From: CAXYVC01 sp964292295
Lineage (GTDB): Bacteria > Acidobacteriota > Holophagae > Holophagales > Holophagaceae
Direction of reading: 5' to 3'
NCBI GenBank assembly: GCA_964292295.1
Contig: CAXYVC010000006.1
Span: forward strand, 1 to 54,137
Length of the DNA: 54,137 bases
Under the pieces are notes generated by a model. It saw only the letters and a list, made by a program, of their open reading frames with translations. It was not told the DNA's origin and did not search any database. The translations under genes were made by a program, and so were the position numbers. How positions within the stretch are numbered: the first letter of the stretch is position 1; each line of letters opens with the position of its first letter. Positions 1-7,751 of this stretch are shown here, piece by piece.

Positions 1-27
1 ATCGAGTGCAGGAAAGCTGGAAATTGA

Positions 28-44
28 TCCCTGTATTACAGGGA
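28..44. repeat. 17-bp near-perfect palindrome at left edge
   Basis: Two 8-base arms (TCCCTGTA and TACAGGGA) flank a single T, 8 bases beyond the stop codon of the YvlD-like gene. As RNA it could fold into a 7-bp stem with a 3-nt loop, but no T-run follows on either strand, so a terminator is not well supported. The symmetry fits a binding site for a dimeric regulator acting on a gene left of the window, which cannot be seen. Confidence 0.35.
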
Positions 45-51
45 CACCACA

Positions 52-480
52 CTAGTTCACGACCTTGATGCGCCGCCCGGGCGGCCTCGGGGTGCGGGGC
101 TCCTCCCGGGGCAGCAGCACGCGCTCCAGGAGCCAGGCCACCAGGGAGGTCACGAGGGCGCCGAAGAAGCCCGCCCAGAAGCCCTCCACCCGGAAGGCGA
201 GGCCCAGGCGCTGGGAAAGCGCCCCCGCCAGCCAAAAGACCAGGCCGTTGACGGCAAGGCCCAGGCAGCCGAAGGAACAGGCCATGGGGATGAAGGCCAC
301 GAAGCGGATCAGCACGCCCAGGGTCGCGTTCAGGAGGCCGAGCAGCACCGCCACCGCCAGCAGCTCGGGAAAGCTGCCGTGGCGCACGCCGGGAACCAGG
401 GCCGAAGCCGCCAGCAGGCCCACGGCGGAAAAGAGGAAGCGCAGCAGCGTTCGCAACGGGAAAGCCTCCGCCCCCATCAT
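52..480 (-). CDS. phage holin family 4 / YvlD-like small membrane protein
   Basis: A 142-residue integral membrane protein with about four hydrophobic segments (roughly residues 5-25, 30-55, 60-85 and 90-115) and a basic, proline/arginine-rich cytoplasmic tail. The pattern and length match the Phage_holin_4_2/YvlD family, whose cellular members are not phage lysis genes and have no well defined function. The ATG at 480 is preferred over the longer frame starting at 504, because it overlaps the stop of the upstream helicase gene as ATGA, the arrangement used repeatedly in this window. A second ATG follows immediately at 477. It is therefore probably co-translated with the helicase. The family call rests on hydrophobicity and overall sequence feel, not on a catalytic motif. 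Confidence 0.6.
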   Translation of the reverse strand: MMGAEAFPLRTLLRFLFSAVGLLAASALVPGVRHGSFPELLAVAVLLGLLNATLGVLIRFVAFIPMACSFGCLGLAVNGLVFWLAGALSQRLGLAFRVEGFWAGFFGALVTSLVAWLLERVLLPREEPRTPRPPGRRIKVVN

Positions 481-3038
481 CTCCCGAAGGGGCCCAGGCG
501 GCACAGGTCCATCACCGGGCGCTGCTGCTCCCGGGAAGCCGCTAGGTCCACCTCGAACTCCGCCACCCAGTCGTTGTCCCCTTCCGCATCCACCAGCATC
601 TGCTGCACCAGAAGGACGTCGGGGACGTCCGGCTTGGGCTCCGCGTAGGTGTGGCGCGTGTTGCGGCCCTCCGGGTCCAGGCGGGGGCCCTCATGGGAGG
701 CGCGGTACTCGGCCAGGAGGGCCTCCAGGCGTTCCGCGGTCCAGGGCAGGCCCTCCGCGTCGAGAGGCTCGGCGCAGGCGGCCTCGTCCAGGGCCGCCAC
801 GGCCTCGTCGAAGGCGCCTGCGGCCAGCGCCCGCAGGAGTGCGAAGGCCTTGGCGCGCACCTGGGCCAGGAAGGCGGGGCGGTCCCGGGTGAGGTCCGGC
901 GGCGCCGTGCGGGTGGGCTCCGCCACCACCGTTTCCGCATGGCCCGGATCGCGCATCTTCTCCCAGGCATCCAGCAGGCTGGAATCCACCGCCCGCAGGA
1001 GCTGTCCCAGGTAGGCCTCCAGCTCGCGCACCTCGGCGGTCTTGGCCCCGTCGGGCACGGTCTGGGCGAGCACTTTGTAGGCGCCGTTCAGGTGGCGCAG
1101 CAGCAGCCCCTCGCTGCGCTGCAGCTCGTAGGTGCGCACGTAGTCGGCGAAGGAGAGGTAGCCCTCGTACATCTCCCGGGCGATGGACTTGGGCCGGATG
1201 TTCTCCTGGCCCACCCAGGGGTGGCGGTCCGCGAAGGCGTTGAAGGTGCCGTAGACGAAGTCCCTCAGGGGCTTCGGGTACTCCAGCTTCTCCAGCTCCG
1301 CCATGCGGGCCTCGTAGTCCAGGCCCTCCGCCTTCAGCTCCGCCACGCGCCGCGCCTTCAGGCGGTCCAGCTGCTTGCGCAGGATGAGGTCGGGGTCCTC
1401 CAGGATGCTCTCCACCAGGGTCAGCAGGTCCAGCGCGTAGTCCGGATGCTCCCGGTCCAGCAGGGGCAGGGTATCCAGCAAATACAGGCTGAGGGCCTGG
1501 TCCATGGAGAAGTCGTCCTGCAGCTCCACGTTCACCCGGAGCTTGCGCCCCTCCTCCCGGGAGGGTTCCACGATGCCCTTCTCCCACAGGGCGCGGAAGA
1601 GCTGGAAACCGCGGCGGCGGTGGGCCGCCTTGGCGCGCTCCCCGTCGTGGCAGCCGGCGATGAGATCCCGCATGGCGCGGCAGCCGTCCCCGGGGCGCGA
1701 GAGCACGTTCAGCAGCATGCCGTGGGAGACCTGGAAGCGGCTCTGGAGGCGCTCCGGCGTGGCGGCGATGAGGCGGGTGAAGCCCGCCTCGTCCCAGTGC
1801 ACGTAGCCCCGCTCGGGCGGCTGGCGCTTCACGAATTTCTTGCCGCCCCCGGCGGCCTTGGCGGCCAGCTTGGCGTTCTCGATCACGTGCTCGGGCGCCT
1901 GGGCCACCACGTAGCCCACGTCGTCGAAGCCCTTGCGGCCGGCGCGGCCGGCGATCTGGTGGAAGTCCCGGGCGCTGAGGAGGGCCGTCTTCTCGCCGTT
2001 GTACTTGCAGAGCTTCGTGAAGAGCACCGCGCGGATGGGCACGTTGATGCCCACGCCGAGGGTGTCCGTGCCGCAGATGACCTTCAGCAGCCCCTTCTGG
2101 GCCAGCTGCTCCACCAGGATGCGGTACTTGGGCAGGAGCCCGGCGTGGTGCAGGCCGATGCCCTGCTTCAGCCAGCGCTTCAGGTCGGGGCCGTAGGGGC
2201 TGGAGAAGCGGAAGCCCTCCAGCGCCTGGGCCAGGAGGGTCTTCTCCTCGCGGGTGCACACGTTCAGGCTGGTGAAGTCCTGGGCGCTGGCCGCGGCGTC
2301 CCCTTGGGTGAAGTGCACCACGTACAGGGGCCCCTTCCCCTCCTGCACCAGGCGCTCCACGGTGAGGGCCAGCGGCGTCTCCGCGTAGCTGAAGGCCAGC
2401 GGCACCGGCCGCTCGCCGGCCTTCACGGTGACCGTCTCGCGCCCGTTCAGGCTTGTCAGCGCCTCCTCGAAGAAGCCCGTCTCGCCCAGGGTGGCGCTCA
2501 TCAGCAGGAAGCGCGTGCGCGGCAGGGCCAGCAGGGGCGCCTGCCAGGCCCAGCCCCGCTCCCGGTCGGCGTAGAAGTGGAACTCGTCCAGCACCGCGTC
2601 CTGCACCGGCGCGGCCTCCCCCTCCCGCAGGGCCAGGTTGGCCAAGATCTCCGCCGTGCAGCACAGGAGGGGCGCGTCCCGGTTCACGGAAGCGTCGCCC
2701 GTGGCGAGGCCTACGTTCTGGGGCCCGAACTCCCGGCAGAGGTCCATCCACTTCTCGTTCACCAGGGCCTTGATGGGGCAGGTGTAGACCCCGCGCTCGC
2801 CCCGCGCCAGGGTGCGGAAGAGCAGGGCCTGGGCCACCAGCGACTTGCCCGAGCCCGTGGGCGTGGCCAGGATCACGTTCTGGCCTTCGAAGAGGGCGAG
2901 GATGGCCTCCTCCTGGGCCGGGTACAGGGTGAGCCCCTTGGCGTCGGCCCACTCCAGGAAGCGCCCCAGCAGCGCGCCGCTGCTGGCGTCGCCGTCGCGG
3001 GGGAGCAGGTCAAAGAGGGTCGGTGCGGGCAAGGCCAT
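477..3038 (-). CDS. DEAD/DEAH-box Ski2-like helicase with DUF3516 C-terminus
   Basis: An 853-residue superfamily 2 helicase. Visible motifs are Walker A ATPTGSGKS (residues 59-67), a DEFH-type Walker B (151-154), motif III SAT (181-183) and motif VI in QIAGRAGRKG (about residue 362). The long helical C-terminal half, with conserved-looking stretches such as RPKSIAREMYEGYLSF, corresponds to DUF3516, a domain found behind this Ski2-like helicase core in bacteria. Substrate and role are not established for the family; RNA or structured nucleic-acid unwinding is an inference from the Ski2 resemblance. An AGGAG lies directly against the ATG at 3038, closer than ideal, so the start is likely but not certain. 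Its stop overlaps the next gene's ATG. Confidence 0.85.
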   Translation of the reverse strand: MALPAPTLFDLLPRDGDASSGALLGRFLEWADAKGLTLYPAQEEAILALFEGQNVILATPTGSGKSLVAQALLFRTLARGERGVYTCPIKALVNEKWMDLCREFGPQNVGLATGDASVNRDAPLLCCTAEILANLALREGEAAPVQDAVLDEFHFYADRERGWAWQAPLLALPRTRFLLMSATLGETGFFEEALTSLNGRETVTVKAGERPVPLAFSYAETPLALTVERLVQEGKGPLYVVHFTQGDAAASAQDFTSLNVCTREEKTLLAQALEGFRFSSPYGPDLKRWLKQGIGLHHAGLLPKYRILVEQLAQKGLLKVICGTDTLGVGINVPIRAVLFTKLCKYNGEKTALLSARDFHQIAGRAGRKGFDDVGYVVAQAPEHVIENAKLAAKAAGGGKKFVKRQPPERGYVHWDEAGFTRLIAATPERLQSRFQVSHGMLLNVLSRPGDGCRAMRDLIAGCHDGERAKAAHRRRGFQLFRALWEKGIVEPSREEGRKLRVNVELQDDFSMDQALSLYLLDTLPLLDREHPDYALDLLTLVESILEDPDLILRKQLDRLKARRVAELKAEGLDYEARMAELEKLEYPKPLRDFVYGTFNAFADRHPWVGQENIRPKSIAREMYEGYLSFADYVRTYELQRSEGLLLRHLNGAYKVLAQTVPDGAKTAEVRELEAYLGQLLRAVDSSLLDAWEKMRDPGHAETVVAEPTRTAPPDLTRDRPAFLAQVRAKAFALLRALAAGAFDEAVAALDEAACAEPLDAEGLPWTAERLEALLAEYRASHEGPRLDPEGRNTRHTYAEPKPDVPDVLLVQQMLVDAEGDNDWVAEFEVDLAASREQQRPVMDLCRLGPFGR

Positions 3039-3068
3039 CTCCTGAGGCAGAAGCTTCCATTGTCCTGG

Positions 3069-3097
3069 ATTTTACGTTTGGGCCTGCATGCTTCCAG
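3069..3097 (-). promoter_or_regulatory. candidate sigma-70-type promoter for the DUF3516 helicase gene
   Basis: On the minus strand, CTGGAA (3097-3092) and TAAAAT (3074-3069) are separated by exactly 17 bases in the only AT-rich patch upstream of the helicase start, about 30 bases from its ATG. The -35 match is weak. Confidence 0.3.
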
Positions 3098-3137
3098 GAC
3101 ACCCCATCGAAGCGCTCGAACGGGCCGATGCCACCCC

Positions 3138-3590
3138 CTACACCTTCGCCTTGAACACCAGCTTGCGCACCGCGTTCCCGTCCCCGATCAGGGGGGCGTG
3201 GGCGTCCTCGGGGAAGAAGACCGCCACGTGGTCCGGCGGCACCTCCACCAGCACCAAAGGGGCATCGTCGAAGAAGGCGACGTCCTTCCCGGCGTCGTAG
3301 GGCGCCCGCTCCCGAGTGCAGGTCGCCAGGCTGCGCCAGCCCATGACTTCCCGCCCCTCCAGCACCACCTGCACGTCGAGATAGGCGCGGTGGGCCTCCA
3401 GGCGCGCCTCTTCCGAAGGCCGCGTGCGGGCGCGGAGGTCGGCGTTCACGAAGAGGCCCCCGCCGTCCAGTTCCGTGCGCCCCTCGGGAAGCTCCCGGTG
3501 GCCGCCGGAGGCCAGCAGGAGGGACACCGCCTCCAGGCCCGGGTGCAGCGTGGCGTAGCGGGGGAAGTCGTGGAGGGGGCAGAGGATCAT
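3138..3590 (-). CDS. YhcH/YjgK/YiaL family (DUF386) protein
   Basis: A 150-residue protein starting MILCPLHDF. It shows the DUF386/TabA-like features: an N-terminal dimerisation segment, the HRAYLDVQVVLEGREVMGW stretch (metal-site histidine and acidic residues of the beta-barrel), a central FFDDAPLVLVEVPPDHVAVFFPEDAHAPLIG segment and a KLVFKAKV C-terminus typical of the family. Members such as YiaL and TabA are cupin-like proteins linked to sugar or sialic-acid metabolism and biofilm control; the substrate here is unknown. The ATG at 3590 is chosen because the 78 residues upstream in the open frame are Gly/Pro/Arg-rich shadow sequence. It ends about 100 bases before the helicase gene and lies 17 bases downstream of the OLD-family gene, so those two are probably co-transcribed. 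Confidence 0.85.
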   Translation of the reverse strand: MILCPLHDFPRYATLHPGLEAVSLLLASGGHRELPEGRTELDGGGLFVNADLRARTRPSEEARLEAHRAYLDVQVVLEGREVMGWRSLATCTRERAPYDAGKDVAFFDDAPLVLVEVPPDHVAVFFPEDAHAPLIGDGNAVRKLVFKAKV

Positions 3591-3607
3591 GGGTCGAGGC
3601 CTTTCGA

Positions 3608-5236
3608 TCAGGGGTTTTCCGCCAGGCGCGCGAGGGTGTCGAAGCAGCGGCGCAGGAGCGGCGGCAGCGCGGAAGGGCCGCGGCGCCCGGCCTCCTCCGC
3701 CACCTCCAGCGCCATGCCCGGCTTGGAGCGGGCCCGCAGGGCCTGGCGGATCACCGCCTCGGCCTCCGGCTCCCGGCAAGGCCCCGCGGCCCGGCGGTAG
3801 ACCCCGTCGAAGCCCGCGCGCCACAGGAAATGCTCCAGGTCGCGGTCCGGCAGCAGGGTCACGTGCTTCGCCTCCGGCCGCCCCCGCAGGAGGTGCCGGG
3901 CCTTGGCCACGTAGTGCTGGCCGGCGTCATCCCCGTCGGCGATGAGGTGCCAGGGAATCCCGAAGCGGTCGGCGAAGGCGATGATGGGCGCGATGCCCGC
4001 CTGGGCGAAGGCCACGCAGCGGATGCCCTCCAGGGGGAAGGCCAGCCCGCCCACCCGGGCCAGCTCCGGCAGCAGCCAGGCCTCGGTCTCCCCCTCCACC
4101 AGCAGCCACACCCGGGCAAAGAGGCTGTCGGCGTTGCTGGTGCGCACGTGGAAGGCCGCCCGGCGCGCGTTGGTGGCCGAGAGCCCCGGGGCGTCCGCCC
4201 TCGGGAACACGGCGGTGTCCCGGCTGCGGCGCACCAGGCGGCGCAGGCAGCGGGTGGGCAGCCCCGCGAGCAGCGCGCCGTGGGCCGAGGTCACGAGCTT
4301 CTGGGCGGGGAGCTGGCTCACCAGGTTCCAGGCGGTGGCGAGCTGGATGGGGTGCAGGTGGGTCTCCGGATCCTCGAGCACCAGCAGCGGGCTGGCCCCC
4401 TCCGCATGGGCGCCCCCGGTCTGGGCCTGGAGCACGGCCCCCATGAGGGCGAGCAGCGCCACCTGGCGCATGCCCGAACCCGCGTTCTGCGCCAGTTCCG
4501 CCAGGGAACGCCCGTCGTCCAGGCCCAGGGGCGCCTCCGCCATGTCCGTGGCCCGGCGCAGGGTGTTCCCGGAAGCGGGCAGAAGGGTGCGGAAGAGTTC
4601 GGGCCGGTGGCCCGCGAGCTGGCGCAGGGCCTCGAGCCCCCGGGCCAGCTCGCCGGGGTGCACCTGGTGGGGCACCGCGAGCAGGCGCTCGAAGACGCGG
4701 CGCACGGCCTTCTCCGGGTCCTCGTGCAGCTCCAGGTCCGGCGCCAGGGCGGGCTCCAGCATGCCCTCCGCCAGGCGCAGCTCCCGGAAGACGTGCAGGG
4801 GATGTCGGCGAACCACCTCGTCCGCCAGGGCCTCGGAGACCCCCGGCGCCAGGGCCAGAGGCGCCCCGTCGGGCCCGAGGAAGACGCGGCGCACCCGGGC
4901 TTGGCCCTTGGGCAGGCGCCGCCCCGACCAGTTCAGCACCAGGTGAAAGACGCCCGCGGCGTCCCGCCAGCCCGCGGCCTCCAGCCCCGCCGGGGGCTCC
5001 CCCGCGAACGCGAGGGTGATGCCCATGCGCTGGGCGATGGTGCTGCGGTCGTTGACGAGGCGGTGGGAGTCCGCCTCCGTGAGGGGCCGGCTGCCCAGTG
5101 TGCTCTGCAGCGCCTCCACGAGGCTCGTCTTGCCCCAGGCGTTCTCGCCGAAGCACAGCGTCGTCTCCGGCTCCAGGTGCAGACGGAGCTGGGCAATGCC
5201 GCGGAAGTTCACCACCTCGATGGACGCCAGGTGCAT
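3608..5236 (-). CDS. ybjD: YbjD-type OLD-family ATP-dependent endonuclease (AAA-Toprim)
   Basis: A 542-residue protein that resembles E. coli YbjD (DUF2813) along its full length. Shared features are VVNFRGI near the N-terminus, the P-loop GENAWGKTSLVEAL (about residues 29-42), the ABC-ATPase-like LLVLEDPETHLHPIQLA Walker B segment in the middle, and a C-terminal Toprim domain beginning VWLLVEGETEAW, followed by the acidic ADGDDAGQHYV motif. OLD-family proteins couple an SMC/ABC-type ATPase to a metal-dependent Toprim nuclease; some are phage-exclusion or Gabija GajA effectors, but YbjD's role is unknown. No GajB-like helicase is adjacent, so this is not a Gabija locus. The ATG at 5236 is used; the 103 residues upstream in the frame are shadow sequence. 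It is divergent from the gene at 5328. Confidence 0.85.
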   Translation of the reverse strand: MHLASIEVVNFRGIAQLRLHLEPETTLCFGENAWGKTSLVEALQSTLGSRPLTEADSHRLVNDRSTIAQRMGITLAFAGEPPAGLEAAGWRDAAGVFHLVLNWSGRRLPKGQARVRRVFLGPDGAPLALAPGVSEALADEVVRRHPLHVFRELRLAEGMLEPALAPDLELHEDPEKAVRRVFERLLAVPHQVHPGELARGLEALRQLAGHRPELFRTLLPASGNTLRRATDMAEAPLGLDDGRSLAELAQNAGSGMRQVALLALMGAVLQAQTGGAHAEGASPLLVLEDPETHLHPIQLATAWNLVSQLPAQKLVTSAHGALLAGLPTRCLRRLVRRSRDTAVFPRADAPGLSATNARRAAFHVRTSNADSLFARVWLLVEGETEAWLLPELARVGGLAFPLEGIRCVAFAQAGIAPIIAFADRFGIPWHLIADGDDAGQHYVAKARHLLRGRPEAKHVTLLPDRDLEHFLWRAGFDGVYRRAAGPCREPEAEAVIRQALRARSKPGMALEVAEEAGRRGPSALPPLLRRCFDTLARLAENP

Positions 5237-5327
5237 GGCCCCAAGGATGGCAGCTTTTCGCGCGCACCCGGAGGCAGGCCTGCCCGAAGGGTCTAGACTC
5301 AATCCAAACCCCAAGCAAGGAGATCCC

Positions 5328-6101
5328 ATGCGGCACCTGCGTTCCGCCCTCCTCCTGGCCGTGCCCGCGGTGCTGGTCGCGGCGGCCCTTTCCGAACTGC
5401 ACGTGGACCGCGCCTCCCAGGAGGACGCCTTCTTCCGCTGGGTGACCACGGGCGCGCTGGAGCCGCCCCGGGTGGGCCCCGCCTTCCTGGCACTGGCGGG
5501 CGGGGACCGCGCGAGGCTGGTGCAGGCCTGGGGCCGGGAGGCCAAGGCCTATGCGGGCTCCCAGGCCTTCCGGGACCGCTACGCGGCGTGGCGGAAGGAA
5601 CAGCTCGAGGGAGAGGAGGCGCCCCGCACCGCGGCCCAGCTGAAGGCCGAGCAGCAGGCTGGACGGGCGGAGCAGCAGGCGGCCCTGAAGCAGCTCGAGG
5701 CCCAGATCCCCACCATGCCCAAGGAGGTTCAGGCGGAGATGCGCGCCACCCTGGCCCAGCTGAAGCGGGATCTGGCGGCGGCGCCCCAAAGCTCCGAGGA
5801 AGACCTGGAGGCCGCCGCCGCCCATGAGGCCCGGCAGGCCAAGACCGACGCCGCCCAGCGCGAGGCGGAGGTTCCGGCGGATCCAAAGGTGAAGCTGCGG
5901 GCAGCCCTGAAGGCCTTCCTGGCGGCCACGGAGGGCGTGGACTACGGCGCCGCCACCCAGGTGCAGCACGGGCGGCGCGTCTTCGTGGACCGCGCCTGCG
6001 AGGCCAAGCCCGACGCCTGGAAGCGGGCCTTCCGCGCGGGCAGGGAGGCCACCGAGGCGGCCCGGGCCTTCGCGAGGGCCTGGCTGGCCGAGCTCAGGTA
6101 G
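5328..6101 (+). CDS. hypothetical exported helical protein
   Basis: A 257-residue protein with a clear N-terminal hydrophobic signal or anchor (about residues 4-22, RHLRSALLLAVPAVLVAAAL). The rest is Ala/Glu/Gln/Arg-rich with strong coiled-coil character, especially about residues 90-190 where AEQQA and QLEAQ-like heptads occur. No catalytic motif is recognised, and no family is assigned. The start at 5328 has a good AAGGAG ribosome-binding site at 5317-5322, and a TAGACT that could serve as a -10 element lies at 5294-5299. It is monocistronic and divergent from the ybjD-like gene. Likely periplasmic or inner-membrane-anchored; function unknown. Confidence 0.7.
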   Translation: MRHLRSALLLAVPAVLVAAALSELHVDRASQEDAFFRWVTTGALEPPRVGPAFLALAGGDRARLVQAWGREAKAYAGSQAFRDRYAAWRKEQLEGEEAPRTAAQLKAEQQAGRAEQQAALKQLEAQIPTMPKEVQAEMRATLAQLKRDLAAAPQSSEEDLEAAAAHEARQAKTDAAQREAEVPADPKVKLRAALKAFLAATEGVDYGAATQVQHGRRVFVDRACEAKPDAWKRAFRAGREATEAARAFARAWLAELR

Positions 6102-6137
6102 CCTTCCGGCCGGAACCCACCCGGCGGGCCCGCGCCC

Positions 6138-6416
6138 CTAGCGCCCCGGGCGGCGCGCCACGCCGCGCCCCTGGTTCCAGTGGGCGAACGCGTCCGCGAA
6201 GCACACGTTGCCCAGGTCCTCCAGGCGGGCGCCCAGGAAGGCCTGGGCGTCGGCGATGGCCTGGTTGTAGACGCTGGGCGCCAGCTCCTCCAGAAAGAAG
6301 TCCAGGGTGCGCCCCGCCTTCAGCGCGCCCACCTCCTCTCCCGTCTCCTCCTGAAGGAAGCGCTGGATGGACGCCACCATGCGGCTGCGGGTGTCCTTGT
6401 CCGGGTGGATCTGCAT
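6138..6416 (-). CDS. DUF2164 family protein
   Basis: A 92-residue protein. The arrangement of an N-terminal helix (RSRMVASIQRFLQEETGEEVGAL), a central LDFFLEELAPSVYNQAIADAQAFL and a C-terminal helix matches the small all-helical DUF2164 family, in which the LDFF..ELGP..YNQ..ADA core is diagnostic. No biochemical function is known. It sits 11 bases downstream of the BPL-N gene on the same strand, and is probably the second gene of that operon. The C-terminus is slightly longer than the core domain and basic. Confidence 0.75.
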   Translation of the reverse strand: MQIHPDKDTRSRMVASIQRFLQEETGEEVGALKAGRTLDFFLEELAPSVYNQAIADAQAFLGARLEDLGNVCFADAFAHWNQGRGVARRPGR

Positions 6417-6427
6417 CTCTGCCCCCC

Positions 6428-7570
6428 TCAGCGCCCGTGGGTCATGGCCGCAAGGGACCGGGCACAGCGCGCCAGGGCCGCGCGGGCCTTCCCGTCCTTC
6501 TCAAGGCGGGCGGCGGCTTCCACGCTCTTCCGGGCCGCGGTGTGCTCCAGATCCACCAGGGCCTCCGCGGCGGCCACGCGCACCGTGGCATCCCGGTGGC
6601 GCAGGCAGCCCTCCAGGCGCTCCTTGGCGCCCCAGCTCCGCATCTCGATCAGTTCGGCCATGGCCCCGCGCACCTGGGCGGCGTCCCCCTTGGCCGGTTC
6701 CCCGGTCAGGGCCTCGAAGCAGGCGCGCTCCCGCTCCCGGGCGGGGGCGTCGAAGAGCCGTTCCGCACGGCCGCGTTCCACCCGCACCACCGCGGGCGCG
6801 TAGGACACCAGGGGCTTCCGCAGGGTCCAGCGCACCATGCGGGGCAGCATCCAGCGCATCCCCGGCGTGTTCTCGGGGTGGCCGGACACCAAAAACACGC
6901 GCCCACGCCCGGCCTCGGCCCAGGCCAGGAAGCTGCGGCCGGGCGTCATGCCAGCCGGGGCGCCGTTCTCCAGGTGCACGTCGCTGGCCATCACCCCCAA
7001 GGGCACCGCCTTGCCGCCCGGGGCGGGCACCAGGACGGGCCCCTCGAAGTACTGCATGAAGGCGTGCTCCCGGCCCCGGAACTCCGGAAAGACGTCGAAG
7101 GTCTGCGGCGTGAACGTGAAGCGCACCAGGCCGTGGCCCCGGGCGTCGTGCTCCCGGTCGATGGCCTCCAGGCCCCCGAGGTGCAGGCAGGGATAGGCCG
7201 GCGTATCCGAGAGCATGTAGGCGCCGGCGCAGATGCCCACCACGCCCCCGCCCCGGGCCTGCACGAAGTCCAGCACCTTCCGCTGCCCCAGGTCGCCCAG
7301 GTTCCCCATCTGGCGGGAGCCGCTGCCCCCGGGCAGCACCAGGACGTCAAAGCGGTCCAGCCCCCCCAGCGCCAGCTCCGCCGCGTCCAGCACCTCCGGC
7401 CGGATGGCCGGGTCCAGCTTCAGGGCCTCCACCGCGTCCGACAGGCACTCGGGGTCCGCCCCCAGGCCCCGGAACACCGCCACCCGGATGCCCGGCGCCC
7501 TCTGGGCCGCCAGGGAGGCCCCCAGGAGCAGGGCAGAGGAAGCGAGCAGGATGCGGCGGAAGAGGCTCAT
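6428..7570 (-). CDS. exported BPL-N / class I glutamine amidotransferase-like protein with HEAT-like tail
   Basis: A 380-residue protein with a signal peptide (about residues 1-22, ending ASLAAQ). It is followed by a DJ-1/GATase1-like fold: VAVFRGLG near residue 30, VLVLPGGSG (77-85), the nucleophile elbow GVVGICAGAYML with Cys114, and a histidine in VSGHPENTPGMR. This corresponds to the biotin-protein-ligase N-terminal-like (BPL-N) family. The last 100 residues are helical and contain a HEAT-repeat-like segment (CLRHRDATVRVAAAEALVDL). The Cys-His pair suggests hydrolase or amidase chemistry, but no substrate is known and biotin ligation is not implied. The signal peptide places it in the periplasm. 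DUF2164 follows 11 bases downstream. Confidence 0.75.
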   Translation of the reverse strand: MSLFRRILLASSALLLGASLAAQRAPGIRVAVFRGLGADPECLSDAVEALKLDPAIRPEVLDAAELALGGLDRFDVLVLPGGSGSRQMGNLGDLGQRKVLDFVQARGGGVVGICAGAYMLSDTPAYPCLHLGGLEAIDREHDARGHGLVRFTFTPQTFDVFPEFRGREHAFMQYFEGPVLVPAPGGKAVPLGVMASDVHLENGAPAGMTPGRSFLAWAEAGRGRVFLVSGHPENTPGMRWMLPRMVRWTLRKPLVSYAPAVVRVERGRAERLFDAPARERERACFEALTGEPAKGDAAQVRGAMAELIEMRSWGAKERLEGCLRHRDATVRVAAAEALVDLEHTAARKSVEAAARLEKDGKARAALARCARSLAAMTHGR

Positions 7571-7707
7571 GGAAGGCGCTCCGGAGACGCCTCCAGGATA
7601 CGCGGGCCGCCCCCTTTCCCCTTCACCCTAGGACTTTCTGGCGCAGCAGGAAAGGCTCGGCACACAACACCCTGAAAAGCGCGGGGCGCACGATATTCTG
7701 GAAGTTC

Positions 7708-7738
7708 GGCGCGCCAGCCCGGGAAAGGCCCGCGCGCC
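7708..7738 (+). other. GC-rich hairpin in the ABC-F 5' leader
   Basis: GGCGCGC (7708-7714) can pair with GCGCGCC (7732-7738) just upstream of the GAGGAG ribosome-binding site (7741-7746). A possible -10 (TATTCT, 7694-7699) lies 8 bases before the stem. Leaders of some ABC-F genes are attenuators, but no leader peptide or alternative fold is evident here. Confidence 0.3.
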
Positions 7739-7751
7739 CCGAGGAGCCTTC

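Noticed and set aside
651..3800. 1049-codon plus-strand open frame across the helicase and YhcH genes
   Set aside because: Its translation is low-complexity (Gly/Ala/Arg/Val/Leu/Gln-rich) and it is the antisense shadow of two genes with clear motifs.
3608..5236. Gabija system
   Set aside because: The OLD-family gene matches the YbjD branch and no UvrD-like GajB helicase gene is next to it; the neighbouring helicase is a Ski2-like DUF3516 protein.
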